A stretch of 64,000 nt of DNA from Svornostia abyssi (GTDB lineage Bacteria; Actinomycetota; Thermoleophilia; Solirubrobacterales; Solirubrobacteraceae). Shown here piece by piece: positions 1 to 10,628 of the stretch. A program made the translations under genes and the position numbers. The notes beneath the pieces were generated by a model. The model ran no database searches and had not been told where the DNA came from. It worked only from the letters and a program-made list of their open reading frames with translations. How positions within the stretch are numbered: the stretch's first letter is position 1; every line of letters starts with the position of its first letter. The stretch covers positions 3,844,001-3,908,000 of the forward strand of contig CP088295.1 in the NCBI GenBank assembly GCA_024666565.1, in the 5' to 3' direction.

Positions 1-1917
<1,917 letters not shown>

Positions 1918-1982
1918 GGACCGGGAGCGTAGCGGGGCGAACAGACGTTCCCATGTGCGGTGCGGATCGCGTAGACGACCGC

Positions 1983-2004
1983 TGACCACTAGATTTCTGG
2001 GTCA
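1983..2004. promoter_or_regulatory. imperfect palindrome abutting the TetR start codon, possible autoregulatory operator
   Basis: The sequence has TGACC at 1983-1987 and GGTCA at 2000-2004, with further partial symmetry inside (AGA/TCT). It directly touches the ATG at 2005. TetR repressors commonly bind palindromes of this size at their own promoter. With no room for a Shine-Dalgarno, the TetR mRNA may be leaderless. Operator function is inferred. Confidence 0.35.
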
Positions 2005-2655
2005 ATGACTGACCCGATGAGGTCCCGCGCACCCGCAGCGTCAGACGAAGAGCTCGCCGAGACGGTCCTCGACCTGGCGCAGCAGAGCTTCATCGACCAC
2101 GGATTCCGCGGCACGAAGATGGAGCACCTCGCGAAGGCCGCCCACGTCTCGGTCGGTCAGCTGTACCACCTGTTCGCCAACAAGGAGGCGCTGCTCCTCG
2201 CCGTCCACGAGCGCGCCCAGCGGCTGCTGTTCACCCAGTACCTCGGCCCCGCGTACGAGTACGCCCCCGGCGACGGCGGCGCGATCGAGCACTTCGAGGT
2301 CATCGGGCGCGCGTACCTGCGGTTCTATCTCGAGAACAAGGAGATGGGGCCGCTGCTCTTCAGCACCACCTACGACGACCGGCACGACCCCGCGATCGAA
2401 CGGGTCCTCACCAGCATCAACGGGCAGATCGCGGGAGGCCTGGCGCGCCTGCATCAGCTCGTCACCGAGGCCATCGACCGCGGCGAGATCCGCCCCGTCG
2501 ACCCGACCGCGGTCATCCGCTGGTTCTGGGGGGCCATGTTCGGGGTCCTCGCCCACAACCTCCGCCACCCGACCTCCGCGCTGAGCGACGAGGAGCTCGA
2601 GGAGGTCGTCGAGCTCGGCCTCCAGTCGATCTCCGCCCTCCTGCGTACCACCTGA
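2005..2655 (+). CDS. TetR/AcrR-family transcriptional regulator (first of a tandem pair)
   Basis: A 216-aa repressor-type regulator. The N-terminal helix-turn-helix lies at about residues 15-60 with the typical GFRGTKMEHLAKAAHVSVGQ, then YHLFANKEAL. The rest is an all-helical ligand-binding domain ending in a conserved RWFWGAMFGVLAHNLRH block. It is the first gene of a two-gene unit: its TGA shares one base with the ATG of the next TetR, implying translational coupling. The two proteins share the helix-turn-helix and the C-terminal block and look like tandem duplicates. The ligand and targets cannot be told. It is divergent from uvrA. Confidence 0.9.
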   Translation: MTDPMRSRAPAASDEELAETVLDLAQQSFIDHGFRGTKMEHLAKAAHVSVGQLYHLFANKEALLLAVHERAQRLLFTQYLGPAYEYAPGDGGAIEHFEVIGRAYLRFYLENKEMGPLLFSTTYDDRHDPAIERVLTSINGQIAGGLARLHQLVTEAIDRGEIRPVDPTAVIRWFWGAMFGVLAHNLRHPTSALSDEELEEVVELGLQSISALLRTT

Positions 2656-3290
2656 TGCCGCCCACCAGCCGCAGCGACGCGACCCGCCGTCACGTCCTCG
2701 ACGCCGCCGAGCAGCAGTTCCTCGCGCACGGGTACGCCGGCACCCGCGTCGAGAACGTCGCGGCCGAGGCCCACGTCAGCGTCGGCACGATCTACCTGCA
2801 CTTCCAGAACAAGGAAGGGCTGTACTCGGCGGTGCTCCTCCGCGCGCAGGAGGTCCTGCTCGACGAGTACCTCGCCCCGGTCTTCGAGGGCGACGGCTCA
2901 CCCTGGGAGCGCATCCGGGCCTGGTGCCACGCCTACGTCCGGTTCACGGTCGAGCACCCGGGCCGCGCCCGGCTCATGGCGATCGTCGAATGGTGGGAGG
3001 CTGCGCGGCCGCCCGAGCTCGACGAGCAGCTCCGGGGCCGGGTCCGGGCACGCGATGCGCAGCTGCTCGAGGTGTTCCAGCACGCCGCCGACATGGGCGA
3101 GCTCGAGGGCGTCGACCCCGCCAGCGCGAACCGCTTCGTGTGGTCGGCGATGTACGGGATCTGCGCGCTGAACATCCGCCACGCGGATCTCAGCCTCCCC
3201 CCGGACGCCCTCCACGCGCTCGTCGACGACGGGCTGCGGATGCTCTCGGGCGCGCGGACGCCCGGCGAGCCCGATCAGATCGACGCGTAG
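2655..3290 (+). CDS. TetR/AcrR-family transcriptional regulator (second of a tandem pair)
   Basis: A 211-aa paralogue of the preceding gene. The helix-turn-helix spans about residues 10-55 (HGYAGTRVENVAAEAHVSVG, then TIYLHFQNKEGL). The C-terminal helix RFVWSAMYGICALNIRHAD matches the equivalent block of its neighbour. Its ATG overlaps the upstream TGA by one base. At the 3' end it overlaps the convergent DivIVA-like gene by 16 nt, so the two messages are antisense at their ends. Regulatory targets are unknown. A pair of coupled TetR paralogues may form heterodimers or sense related ligands, but that is inference. Confidence 0.9.
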   Translation: MPPTSRSDATRRHVLDAAEQQFLAHGYAGTRVENVAAEAHVSVGTIYLHFQNKEGLYSAVLLRAQEVLLDEYLAPVFEGDGSPWERIRAWCHAYVRFTVEHPGRARLMAIVEWWEAARPPELDEQLRGRVRARDAQLLEVFQHAADMGELEGVDPASANRFVWSAMYGICALNIRHADLSLPPDALHALVDDGLRMLSGARTPGEPDQIDA

Positions 3291-3848
3291 ACCGCGTCCA
3301 GGACCGCCACGCGATCCACCCCGGCGAAGTGCTCGGCCAGGTAGGCGTCGACCTGGTCGCGCGGCTGCCCGGCCAGCGCCATGTCGAGCGCCACGAGCCG
3401 TGCGCCCTCCGTGTCGGTCGGCGCGCTGGCACGCGTCCGGTGCACGACGCCCGCGGGCTCCTCCGGCGCCCGGCGCCGGCGCGGCGGGAGCGGGCTCGGG
3501 CGCGACCGGGGCCGGGGGGCGCTCATCCGGCGGCAGGACCGCGGCACGGGTCGGCGGCTGGGGCACGACGGCAGGCAGCTCGCCCTCCACCGCAGCGAGC
3601 CGCTCGGCCACCCGTGCGGCACCGGTGCGCAGCGATGTCAGCAGGGTCTCCATCTCGCGGTGCACCCCGTCGAGCTGGGCCTGCAGCCGCCGCGTCCCGG
3701 CGTCGAGCCCGCCCGCCGCGCTGCGCGTGCGCAGATCGTCGAACGCGTCGGCGATCGCGCTGAGGTGCCGGTCGACGGACGCCGGGTCGTACCCGCGGCG
3801 TGCGATCGGGAAGTCTCGCCGCTCGATGGATTGCCGGTCAAAGGCCAC
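3275..3848 (-). CDS. DivIVA-domain-like coiled-coil protein (one-base frameshift)
   Basis: The start is the GTG at 3848 (VAFDRQSIERRDFPIARRGY). The N-terminal segment RRGYDPASVDRHLSAIADAF resembles the short DivIVA motif that tethers cell-division or wall-growth proteins. A predicted coiled coil (QLDGVHREMETLLTSLRTG) and a Pro/Ala-rich linker follow. The C-terminal half (about GVVHRTRASAPTDTEG to DAVYASI) is in another frame. Dropping one base in GCCCGGC at 3468-3474 joins them as APAPAPEEPAGVVHRT and gives about 190 aa. I therefore treat it as one gene with an inserted base. It lies upstream of mutY on the same strand. Its function beyond a probable polar or septal role is unknown. Confidence 0.7.
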
Positions 3849-3918
3849 GATCGCGCAACGATACCCCGCCTGAGCAGGTTCTTTTGGTGCTGCACGCGTC
3901 CGTGCGTCCCGCACGGTC

Positions 3919-4752
3919 CTACGGCAGACGAACCTCGCGCCCGTCACGGACCACGAGTCCGTCCTGCGCGAGGCCTGCCAACGCGCGTTCCAGGCGCTCC
4001 TCGCCCACGTCGCCGGGCAGCGCGTCGCCCGCCGCCAGGGCCGCGATGACGCGGCCGCGCACGTAGCGATCGGTGTCCTCGAAGCGCACCGCCGGCCGCC
4101 CGGCAGCGGGTCGCGGGGCGAACCGCACGGCGCCCGCCGAGGCGCATGCCGCACGCACCGGACAGGCCGGGCAGTCGGCCGACCGCGCGCGGCAGATCGT
4201 GGCGCCGAGGTCCATGAGCGCGTGATTCCATGCGTCCGGACGGTCCGGGGGCACGAGCTCCTGTGCGCGCGCGGCCAGGACCCGGGGCGGCGCGTCGCCG
4301 AGTGCGCACACCCGCGACACGACACGCGCATGGTTGACGTCGACGGCCGCGACGACCTCCCCGAACGCGAACGCCGCGACCGCCGCCGCCGTGTACGGGC
4401 CGACGCCCGGCAGGCCGCGCAGCCCGGCGGCGTCGCGCGGCCACCCGTCCCGGGCGACGACCTGCGCGCACTCACGCAGGCGCAGCGCGCGGCGGTTGTA
4501 GCCGAGCCCCACCCACTCCCGGAGGACGTCCGCGGGCGTTGCCGCCGCGAGCGCGTGGATGTCTGGCCAGCGCTCGAGCCACGCCTCGAACCGCGGCGCG
4601 ACCCGCGCCACCTGCGTCTGCTGGAGCATGATCTCGCTGACGAGCACGGCGTACGGGTCGCGCGTGCGGCGCCACGGCAGGTCGCGCGCGTGCGCGTCGT
4701 ACCAGCGCAGGAGCGTGTCCTGCAGCGCCGCGTCAGGCGACGGATTGGTCAA
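3919..4752 (-). CDS. mutY: A/G-specific adenine DNA glycosylase MutY (no NUDIX domain)
   Basis: Removes adenine mispaired with 8-oxoguanine. The 277-aa protein has the catalytic Glu (E40) in [12 protein letters not shown], the helix-hairpin-helix [11 protein letters not shown] at about 112-123, the catalytic Asp D138 in [10 protein letters not shown], and a 4Fe-4S loop of C187, C194, C197 and C203 with the canonical spacing C-X6-C-X2-C-X5-C. It stops shortly after a winged segment, so the C-terminal NUDIX-like 8-oxoG sensor found in E. coli MutY (about 350 aa) is missing or very short, as in many actinobacterial forms. The ATG lies 20 nt inside the end of uvrB, so the two repair genes are co-transcribed. 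Confidence 0.94.
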   Translation of the reverse strand: MTNPSPDAALQDTLLRWYDAHARDLPWRRTRDPYAVLVSEIMLQQTQVARVAPRFEAWLERWPDIHALAAATPADVLREWVGLGYNRRALRLRECAQVVARDGWPRDAAGLRGLPGVGPYTAAAVAAFAFGEVVAAVDVNHARVVSRVCALGDAPPRVLAARAQELVPPDRPDAWNHALMDLGATICRARSADCPACPVRAACASAGAVRFAPRPAAGRPAVRFEDTDRYVRGRVIAALAAGDALPGDVGEERLERALAGLAQDGLVVRDGREVRLP

Positions 4753-6736
4753 GGCGAAGCCTGAGCTCCCGGATGTCGTCCCGCAGCTGCGCGGCGTACT
4801 CGAACCGCAGGTCCTCGGCGGCCGCGAGCATCTCCTCCTCGGCCTCGACGATCGCCTGCTGGATCTCGTGCGCCGTCATCTTCTCGGTGTCGATGCCCTT
4901 GCGCCGCTTGCGCTTGCCGGGCACCTTGCTCTCGCCCTGCAGGAACTCGGCGATGTCGCTGATCCCCTTGACGATCGTCGCCGGCGTGATCCCGTGCTCC
5001 TCGTTGTAGGCCAGCTGGATCGCGCGGCGCCGGTTCGTCTCGGAGATCGCGGTCTTCATGGCCGCCGTCTCCTTGTCCGCGTACATGACGACGGTGCCGT
5101 CCTGGTTGCGCGCCGCGCGGCCGATGGTCTGGATGAGCGACGTCTCGCCGCGCAGGAACCCTTCCTTGTCGGCGTCGAGGATCGCGACGAGCGACACCTC
5201 CGGGAGATCGAGCCCCTCGCGCAGCAGGTTCACGCCGACCAGCACGTCGTACTCTCCGAGGCGCAGGTCGCGGATGATCTGGATGCGCTCGAGCGTGTCG
5301 ACCTCGCTGTGGAGGTAGCGGACCTTGAAGCCCATCTCGAGGAGGTAGTCCGTCAGGTCCTCGCTCATCTTCTTCGTGAGCGTCGTGACGAGCACGCGCT
5401 CGTCGCGGTCGGCGCGCTTGCGGACCTCGTTCATGAGGTCGTCGATCTGGTTCTTCGTCTCGCGCACCTCGACGACGGGGTCGATGATGCCCGTCGGCCG
5501 GACGATCTGCTCCACGATCCGGCTGGAGTGGTTGCGCTCGAACTCGCCCGGCGTGGCGGAGACGAAGCAGATCTGCGGCGTGATCGAGAGGAACTCGTCC
5601 CACGTCTGCGGCCGGTTGTCCATCGCGCTCGGCAGGCGGAACCCGTAGTCGACGAGCGTCTGCTTGCGCGAGCGGTCCCCGTGGTACATGCCGCCGATCT
5701 GCGGGACGGTCTGGTGCGACTCGTCGAGGAAGCAGATGAAGTCGTCGGGGAAGTAGTCGACGAGGCAGTACGGCCGGTCGCCCGGCTGCCGGCCGTCGAG
5801 GATCCGCGAGTAGTTCTCGATGCCGTTGCAGAAGCCCATCTCGCGCAGCATCTCCATGTCGTACTGGGTGCGCTGGCGCAGCCGGTGGCTCTCCAGCAGC
5901 TTGCCCTCGGCCTCGAGCTCGGCGCAGCGCGCGTTCAGCTCCCGGCCGATCTCCTCGACGCCGTGCTCGATCGTGCCCTCGCGCACGTTGTAGTGCGACG
6001 CGGGCCAGATCGCGATGTGCTCGAGCTCGTCCTTGACGATCTCGCCGGTGAGCGGGTCGAACTCCTGGATGCGCTCGATCTCGTCGCCGAAGAAGCTCGC
6101 GCGGTAGGCCGTCTCGGCGTACGCGGGGAACACCTCGAGGGTCTCGCCGCGCACCCGGAACGTGCCGCGGCCGAGCGCCGTGTCGTTACGGGTGTACTGG
6201 ATCGAGACGAGCTTGCGCAGCAGCGCGTCGCGGTCGGTCTCCTCCTCGCCGCGCTTGAGGAGCAGCATGTTCATGTCGTACGTCTCGGGCGAGCCGAGGC
6301 CGAAGATGCACGACACCGAGGCGACCACGATGACGTCGCGCCGGGCGAAGAGCGCCGCGGTGGCGGCGTGGCGCAGCCGTTCGACCTCCGCGTTGATCGC
6401 CGAGTCCTTCTCGATGTAGAGGTCGCGCGACGGGACGTACGCCTCGGGCTGGTAGTAGTCGTAGTAGCTGACGAAGTACTCGACCGCGTTGTCCGGGAAG
6501 AACGTCCGGAACTCGTTGCAGAGCTGCGCGGCGAGCGTCTTGTTGTGCGCCATGACCAGGGTCGGGCGCTGGACCTCCTGGATGACGCCGGCCATGGTCA
6601 TCGTCTTGCCCGTGCCCGTGGCGCCCAGGAGGGTGCTGAAACGGTCGCCGTCGCCGAGGCTCTTGGTCAGCTCCCGGATCGCCTTGGGCTGGTCCGCGGT
6701 CGGCGTGAACGTCGTGTCGAGGCGGAACTCGGGCAT
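4733..6736 (-). CDS. uvrB: UvrABC excinuclease subunit B
   Basis: Damage-verifying helicase-like subunit of nucleotide excision repair that receives DNA from UvrA and recruits UvrC. At 667 aa it is normal length. It shows Walker A GATGTGKT at 38-45, the [20 protein letters not shown] beta-hairpin region, the DEXX-type motif [11 protein letters not shown], motif [11 protein letters not shown] and a C-terminal UVR domain ([20 protein letters not shown]) for UvrC or UvrA contact. mutY overlaps its 3' end by 20 nt. The upstream esterase gene ends only 25 nt before the ATG, so it may be read from that promoter or from one inside the esterase gene. Confidence 0.98.
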   Translation of the reverse strand: MPEFRLDTTFTPTADQPKAIRELTKSLGDGDRFSTLLGATGTGKTMTMAGVIQEVQRPTLVMAHNKTLAAQLCNEFRTFFPDNAVEYFVSYYDYYQPEAYVPSRDLYIEKDSAINAEVERLRHAATAALFARRDVIVVASVSCIFGLGSPETYDMNMLLLKRGEEETDRDALLRKLVSIQYTRNDTALGRGTFRVRGETLEVFPAYAETAYRASFFGDEIERIQEFDPLTGEIVKDELEHIAIWPASHYNVREGTIEHGVEEIGRELNARCAELEAEGKLLESHRLRQRTQYDMEMLREMGFCNGIENYSRILDGRQPGDRPYCLVDYFPDDFICFLDESHQTVPQIGGMYHGDRSRKQTLVDYGFRLPSAMDNRPQTWDEFLSITPQICFVSATPGEFERNHSSRIVEQIVRPTGIIDPVVEVRETKNQIDDLMNEVRKRADRDERVLVTTLTKKMSEDLTDYLLEMGFKVRYLHSEVDTLERIQIIRDLRLGEYDVLVGVNLLREGLDLPEVSLVAILDADKEGFLRGETSLIQTIGRAARNQDGTVVMYADKETAAMKTAISETNRRRAIQLAYNEEHGITPATIVKGISDIAEFLQGESKVPGKRKRRKGIDTEKMTAHEIQQAIVEAEEEMLAAAEDLRFEYAAQLRDDIRELRLRLDQSVA

Positions 6737-6761
6737 GCGTGCACGCTAGCGGCGATTGCGG

Positions 6762-7862
6762 TCAGGAGCTGACCGGAACCTCCACCCGCGCGGGAGGCCG
6801 CGCGCCAAGTTCCTGGGCGGCGAGCAGCGCCGACGCGCAGTCCACCATCGCGTCGTGGCTCGTGCGGCTCAGGGCGGTCACGTTCGCGAACCCGTGCACG
6901 AGGCCGGGGTACCGGCGCAGGACCGTCGGCACGCCCGCAGCGCGCAGATGCGCGGCGTACGTCTCGCCCTCGTCGCGCAGCGGGTCGAACCCGGCGGTGA
7001 CCACCACCGTCGGAGGGTGCCGCTCGTCGATCTCCCCGAAGATCGGCGAGATCCACGGATCCTCGATGTCAGCCCCGGCGGGCAGGTAGCGCGCCTGGCA
7101 CCAGTCCATGTCGCGCTTCTCGAGCAGGAACCCCTCGGCGAACAGCGTGCGCGAGGCCGTGCCGCCCCGGAAGTCGCACGCCGGGTAGATGAGCAGCGCC
7201 GCCGCCGGCCGCGGGCCGCCCGCGGTCTGCTGGGACACGACGGCCGCGAGGTTGCCGCCGGCGCTGTCGCCCGCGACGGAGATCCGGTCGGGCCGGGCGC
7301 CGAACTTCGGCGCGTGGTCGACGACGTGCGCGAACGCGGCGATGGCGTCGTCGGCCGGTGCCGGGAAGGGGTGCTCGGGCGCGAGGCGGTACTCGACCGA
7401 GACGACCCGTGTGGCCGCCTGCATCGCGAGCAGGCGGCAGACCGAGTCGTGGGTGTCGAGGTCGCCGGTCACCCATCCGCCCCCGTGGTAGAAGACGAGC
7501 AGCCGGCCGTCGGTGTCGACCGGCGGGATGTACAGGCGGGCCCGGAGGTCCCCGGCGGCGCCCGCGACGGTCACCTGCTGGGCACGCACCGGCCCCGGCT
7601 TCCGCGGTGCCGCCGTCGCTGCGCCGCGCCGCGTGGACGCGCGACGCGCCTCGGGATCCTCGCCCGTCCCGAGCGCCCGCTCGCCGGTCATCGCCATGAT
7701 CGTCAGCAGCGCGCCGACCTCCGGCGCCGGCTTGACGCCCTCGGGCGCCGCGACGTCGCGGCCGATGATCCGCAGCAGGGCCGGCGGCAGCGCGCACACC
7801 AGCCGCGCGACGTAGTGCTCGATGACGTGGACGACGGGGTGGTCAGGCGTCTTCATGCCCAA
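6762..7862 (-). CDS. alpha/beta-hydrolase, hormone-sensitive-lipase family esterase
   Basis: A 366-aa carboxylester hydrolase of the HSL (bacterial family IV) type. The oxyanion motif HGGGW is at 126-130 and the nucleophile elbow GDSAGG has Ser200. The acid is in FDPLRDEG and the catalytic His in YPGLVHGF. An unusual N-terminal extension of about 95 residues (ending near PRKPGPVRAQQ) precedes the catalytic domain. No signal peptide is visible, so it is probably cytoplasmic. It sits 20 nt below a secreted-protein gene and 25 nt above uvrB on the same strand. No substrate can be read from the context. Confidence 0.9.
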   Translation of the reverse strand: MGMKTPDHPVVHVIEHYVARLVCALPPALLRIIGRDVAAPEGVKPAPEVGALLTIMAMTGERALGTGEDPEARRASTRRGAATAAPRKPGPVRAQQVTVAGAAGDLRARLYIPPVDTDGRLLVFYHGGGWVTGDLDTHDSVCRLLAMQAATRVVSVEYRLAPEHPFPAPADDAIAAFAHVVDHAPKFGARPDRISVAGDSAGGNLAAVVSQQTAGGPRPAAALLIYPACDFRGGTASRTLFAEGFLLEKRDMDWCQARYLPAGADIEDPWISPIFGEIDERHPPTVVVTAGFDPLRDEGETYAAHLRAAGVPTVLRRYPGLVHGFANVTALSRTSHDAMVDCASALLAAQELGARPPARVEVPVSS

Positions 7863-7882
7863 ACCCTACCCCGCCGTACGGT

Positions 7883-9224
7883 TCAGTACTGCGGGCCCTT
7901 GGCGTCCTTCGGCTTGGTGACCAGACGTCCGTTGCCGTCGCGCACCGTGAGCGACAGCGTCTGGCTGTGGGTGACCGGCCCGGGCCGCAGCGCGCGGTAG
8001 GCGAACTGGATCTTCCGGGTGCCGATGTTCATCGGCAGGATCAGCGTGATGCGCCCGCCCTTGCGCGACTTCAGCCCGGTCTTGACCAGCTGCCGCTTGC
8101 CGTTGATGACGTGGTAGACGTCGAGCCGCGCGCCGACCACCGGGCGCTTCTTCGCGTCACGCAGATTCCCGCGCACGACGACGCGGCGGCCGTACCGCGA
8201 CGTGAGCGAGCGCTTCTTGTTGGCCTGGAAGTACACGTGGACGCGCGCCCCGAGCGCGGCCTGCACGGCAGCGGCCTGTGACCCGGCGCCGCTCACCGAC
8301 TCGGCGTTCAGGCGCGGGAGCGTCGCCGGGCCGAACACCGTCGTGGCGTTGCCCGCGGCGTCCTCGACCTGCACCTCGACGACGTGCTCGCCTGCGGGCA
8401 GCGCCCCGACGTCCACCGTCGTCCCGAGCCCGTTGGCGACCGTGGGACACGGGACGGGCGCGAGGAACTGATACGGATCGGCGTCCGCCCGGCGCCGCGT
8501 CGGTGCACGTCTCCCCCGGCACCGGCTCAGCGCTGTGGAGCTTGCCGTCGATCTTGACGAGGCGCCGGTACACGCCGCCGCCCTGATCGGCCGCGTCAAA
8601 GCCGACGCTGATCTTCGTCGACGCACCATCGCTGTCCGAGACCCGCACGTTGCTCACCGTCGGGGGCGCCGTGTCACGCAGCGTGACCGCGGCGTCGGCG
8701 ACGTCCACGCGCAGCGGCGCGCCGCCGCAGATGTCGGGGAAGAAGGCGCCACAGCCGGCGTTGAAGCGCACGAGCGCGGCGTCGAGGCCCGCGGCGTCCA
8801 CGTCGCCCGTGAGATCACCGACACAGTCAGAGCCCGGCCCGGGCGCGCACCCCTCCAGCACGCGGGCGTCGGCCCGCAGGTAGTAGCCGAGCGCCTGCCC
8901 GCCGCTGGGCGCCAGGCCGCGCGTCGTGCGGCGCATCCGGACGCGCACGATGCGCGTGCCGGGCGGCGCGGCGAACTGCTGGTTCGCTCCCGTGCCCCCG
9001 TCCCACGGGCCGGTGCCGACGAGCGCGACCCCGAGACCGGTCGGCGCGCAGCCGTTCGTCGCCTCGGCGCTGCCGGCCTTCGTGCCCTGCCACCCAGCGG
9101 CGGGGGCCACGACGCCCGCCGGCGTCTTGCAGGCGTGGACGGAGTACGTGTCAGCATGCGCGGTCGCGACAGGCGCGAGCGCGAGCATGAGCGAAGCGGC
9201 GGATGCCGCGCGCGTCAGGCGCAT
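7883..9224 (-). CDS. secreted multidomain beta-rich protein (one-base frameshift)
   Basis: The start is the ATG at 9224, with GAAGGA about 10 nt upstream. The N-terminus MRLTRAASAASLMLALAPVA, then TAHADT, is a Sec signal peptide with an AxA cleavage site. The mature protein has several Cys, an Ig-like segment (TAPPTVSNVRVSDSDGASTK) and a C-terminal beta domain with a basic patch (KKRSLTSRYGRRVVVRG). The frame breaks at GCCCGGC 8487-8493; dropping one base gives CTDAAPADADPYQFLAPVPC and a protein of about 446 aa. I recognise no enzymatic motif. The architecture is like the large families of extracellular proteins of Solirubrobacterales, perhaps a cell-surface or adhesive protein. Confidence 0.75.
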
Positions 9225-9360
9225 CGATGGATCCTTCAAGGCTCGGAGGGTTGGACAGCGCGCCGCGTCAAACCGTTCCCCAACTCCGCGGCTGCGCCGT
9301 GGCCCAGGGTGCCAGAGCGTCGCTGCACCGGCCAGCGGCGCAACGGTGGTTGCAGCAGTG

Positions 9361-10029
9361 CTACAGACCGAGCTCGGTGCCGTAGGTGGCGCGGTACTCG
9401 CCGCGCATCTCCTGCACCTTCTGCACGTAGTGGCGCGTCTCCGGGAACGGGATCGTCTCGGCGGAGAACACCTTGCCCTCGGCGCCGTGCTCGCCCAGCC
9501 AGCGGTCGACGTTGCCCTCGCCGCCGTTGTACGCCGCAAGCGCGAGCAGCTCGTTCTCGCCGTACCGGTCCAGGAGATAGCGCAGGTACCAGCTGCCGTA
9601 CGCGATGTTGATCTGCGGTGTGCCGAGATCGCGCAACTCGAACGCGGTGCCGCCCGACTTCTGCGCGATGTACTGCGCGGTCTCCGGCGTGATCTGCATG
9701 AGCCCCTTCGCCCCCGCGGGCGACGTCTGGTCGCGGAACCGCGACTCGGCGTAGATGACGGCGGCGATGAGATCGGGCGGCAGGTTCTTGTCCTGCGCCT
9801 GCTGGCGGATGATGTCCTCGTGCCGCAGCGGGAGCGTGATCTCCTCCGCCGCCTGGTGCAGCTGCGGCGCGAGCATCACCGCGCCGGCGACCGCGGCTGC
9901 GAGCGCCACGAGCACGATCGCGAACCGGCGCCGGCGCAGGCTGCGACGCCGCGCCGTGCTCTGGCGGGCGGTGGGGCGGCGGCGGGAGGTGCCACCGCGC
10001 AGCTGATGTGCGGTCGGGCGGGCGCTCAT
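9361..10029 (-). CDS. membrane-anchored lytic murein transglycosylase (Slt-type)
   Basis: Cleaves the glycan strands of peptidoglycan without water. The 222-aa protein starts at ATG 10029 (MSARPTAHQL). It has a basic N-terminus and one transmembrane segment at about 40-62 (FAIVLVALAAAVAGAVMLAP), so the catalytic part is outside the membrane. The SLT domain carries the catalytic Glu in AVIYAESRFRDQ, then GAKGLMQITPETA and LAAYNGGEGNV. It follows coaE by 8 nt on the same strand, in the rpsA-coaE-transglycosylase unit. A longer reading frame extends upstream through coaE in another phase and is not coding. Confidence 0.9.
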   Translation of the reverse strand: MSARPTAHQLRGGTSRRRPTARQSTARRRSLRRRRFAIVLVALAAAVAGAVMLAPQLHQAAEEITLPLRHEDIIRQQAQDKNLPPDLIAAVIYAESRFRDQTSPAGAKGLMQITPETAQYIAQKSGGTAFELRDLGTPQINIAYGSWYLRYLLDRYGENELLALAAYNGGEGNVDRWLGEHGAEGKVFSAETIPFPETRHYVQKVQEMRGEYRATYGTELGL

Positions 10030-10037
10030 GGTGTGGC

Positions 10038-10622
10038 TCACAGCTTGGCGAGCACGTCCGACAGCTTCGCTTCGAGCTCGTCGATGCTGCCGTCGTTCAC
10101 CACAGCGTACGTCGCCCGCTCCGCCTTCTCCTCCTGGCTGAGCTGGCGCGACGTGCGCTCGTCGACCGCGGCGTGCCCGCGCGCCTCGGCCCGGGCCCGC
10201 CGGACACCCTCCGGGGCGATGACGGCGATCGTCGCGTCGTACGCGGCGTCCATGCCGGCTTCGAACAGCAGCGGCGTCTCGACGACGGCTGCGGGCGGCG
10301 GTGGGTCGGACGCGTCGGCCTCCGCGCGGAAGTCGATGACCCGCTGACCGACGCGGGGCCAGAGCAACTGCTCGAGCCACGCGCGTTCCTCGGGTGCCGC
10401 GAACGCATGCCGCGCGATCGCAGCCCGGTCGACCTCGCCGCCGGGCGCGACGTCCTCGCCCCAGCGGTCCACGACGAGGTCGCGCACCTCGTCGGTGCGG
10501 TACAGCTCGTGGACCACCTCGTCGGTGGAGAGCGTGACCGCCCCGAGCCGCCGCAGGGCGGCCAGGGCGGTGGACTTGCCGGCGCCCATGCCGCCGGTCA
10601 GGCCGACGAAGGGCACCGGCAT
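10038..10622 (-). CDS. coaE: dephospho-CoA kinase
   Basis: Last step of coenzyme A synthesis: phosphorylates the 3'-OH of dephospho-CoA with ATP. At 194 aa it is standard length. The P-loop GLTGGMGAGKST is at 7-18, followed by the STDEVVHELY substrate segment and a lid region (GVRRARAEARGHAAVDER). It begins 6 nt after the rpsA stop. The rpsA-coaE adjacency is conserved in Actinobacteria, so the two are almost certainly co-transcribed. Confidence 0.96.
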   Translation of the reverse strand: MPVPFVGLTGGMGAGKSTALAALRRLGAVTLSTDEVVHELYRTDEVRDLVVDRWGEDVAPGGEVDRAAIARHAFAAPEERAWLEQLLWPRVGQRVIDFRAEADASDPPPPAAVVETPLLFEAGMDAAYDATIAVIAPEGVRRARAEARGHAAVDERTSRQLSQEEKAERATYAVVNDGSIDELEAKLSDVLAKL

Positions 10623-10628
10623 GCCGGA

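Noticed and set aside
4559-6772. Very long open frame antisense to uvrB and mutY
   Set aside because: It mirrors the real genes, has a composition dominated by Arg/Val/Leu/Asp expected from the complement of GC-rich codons, and shows no family motif. Similar antisense frames over other genes were dropped for the same reason.
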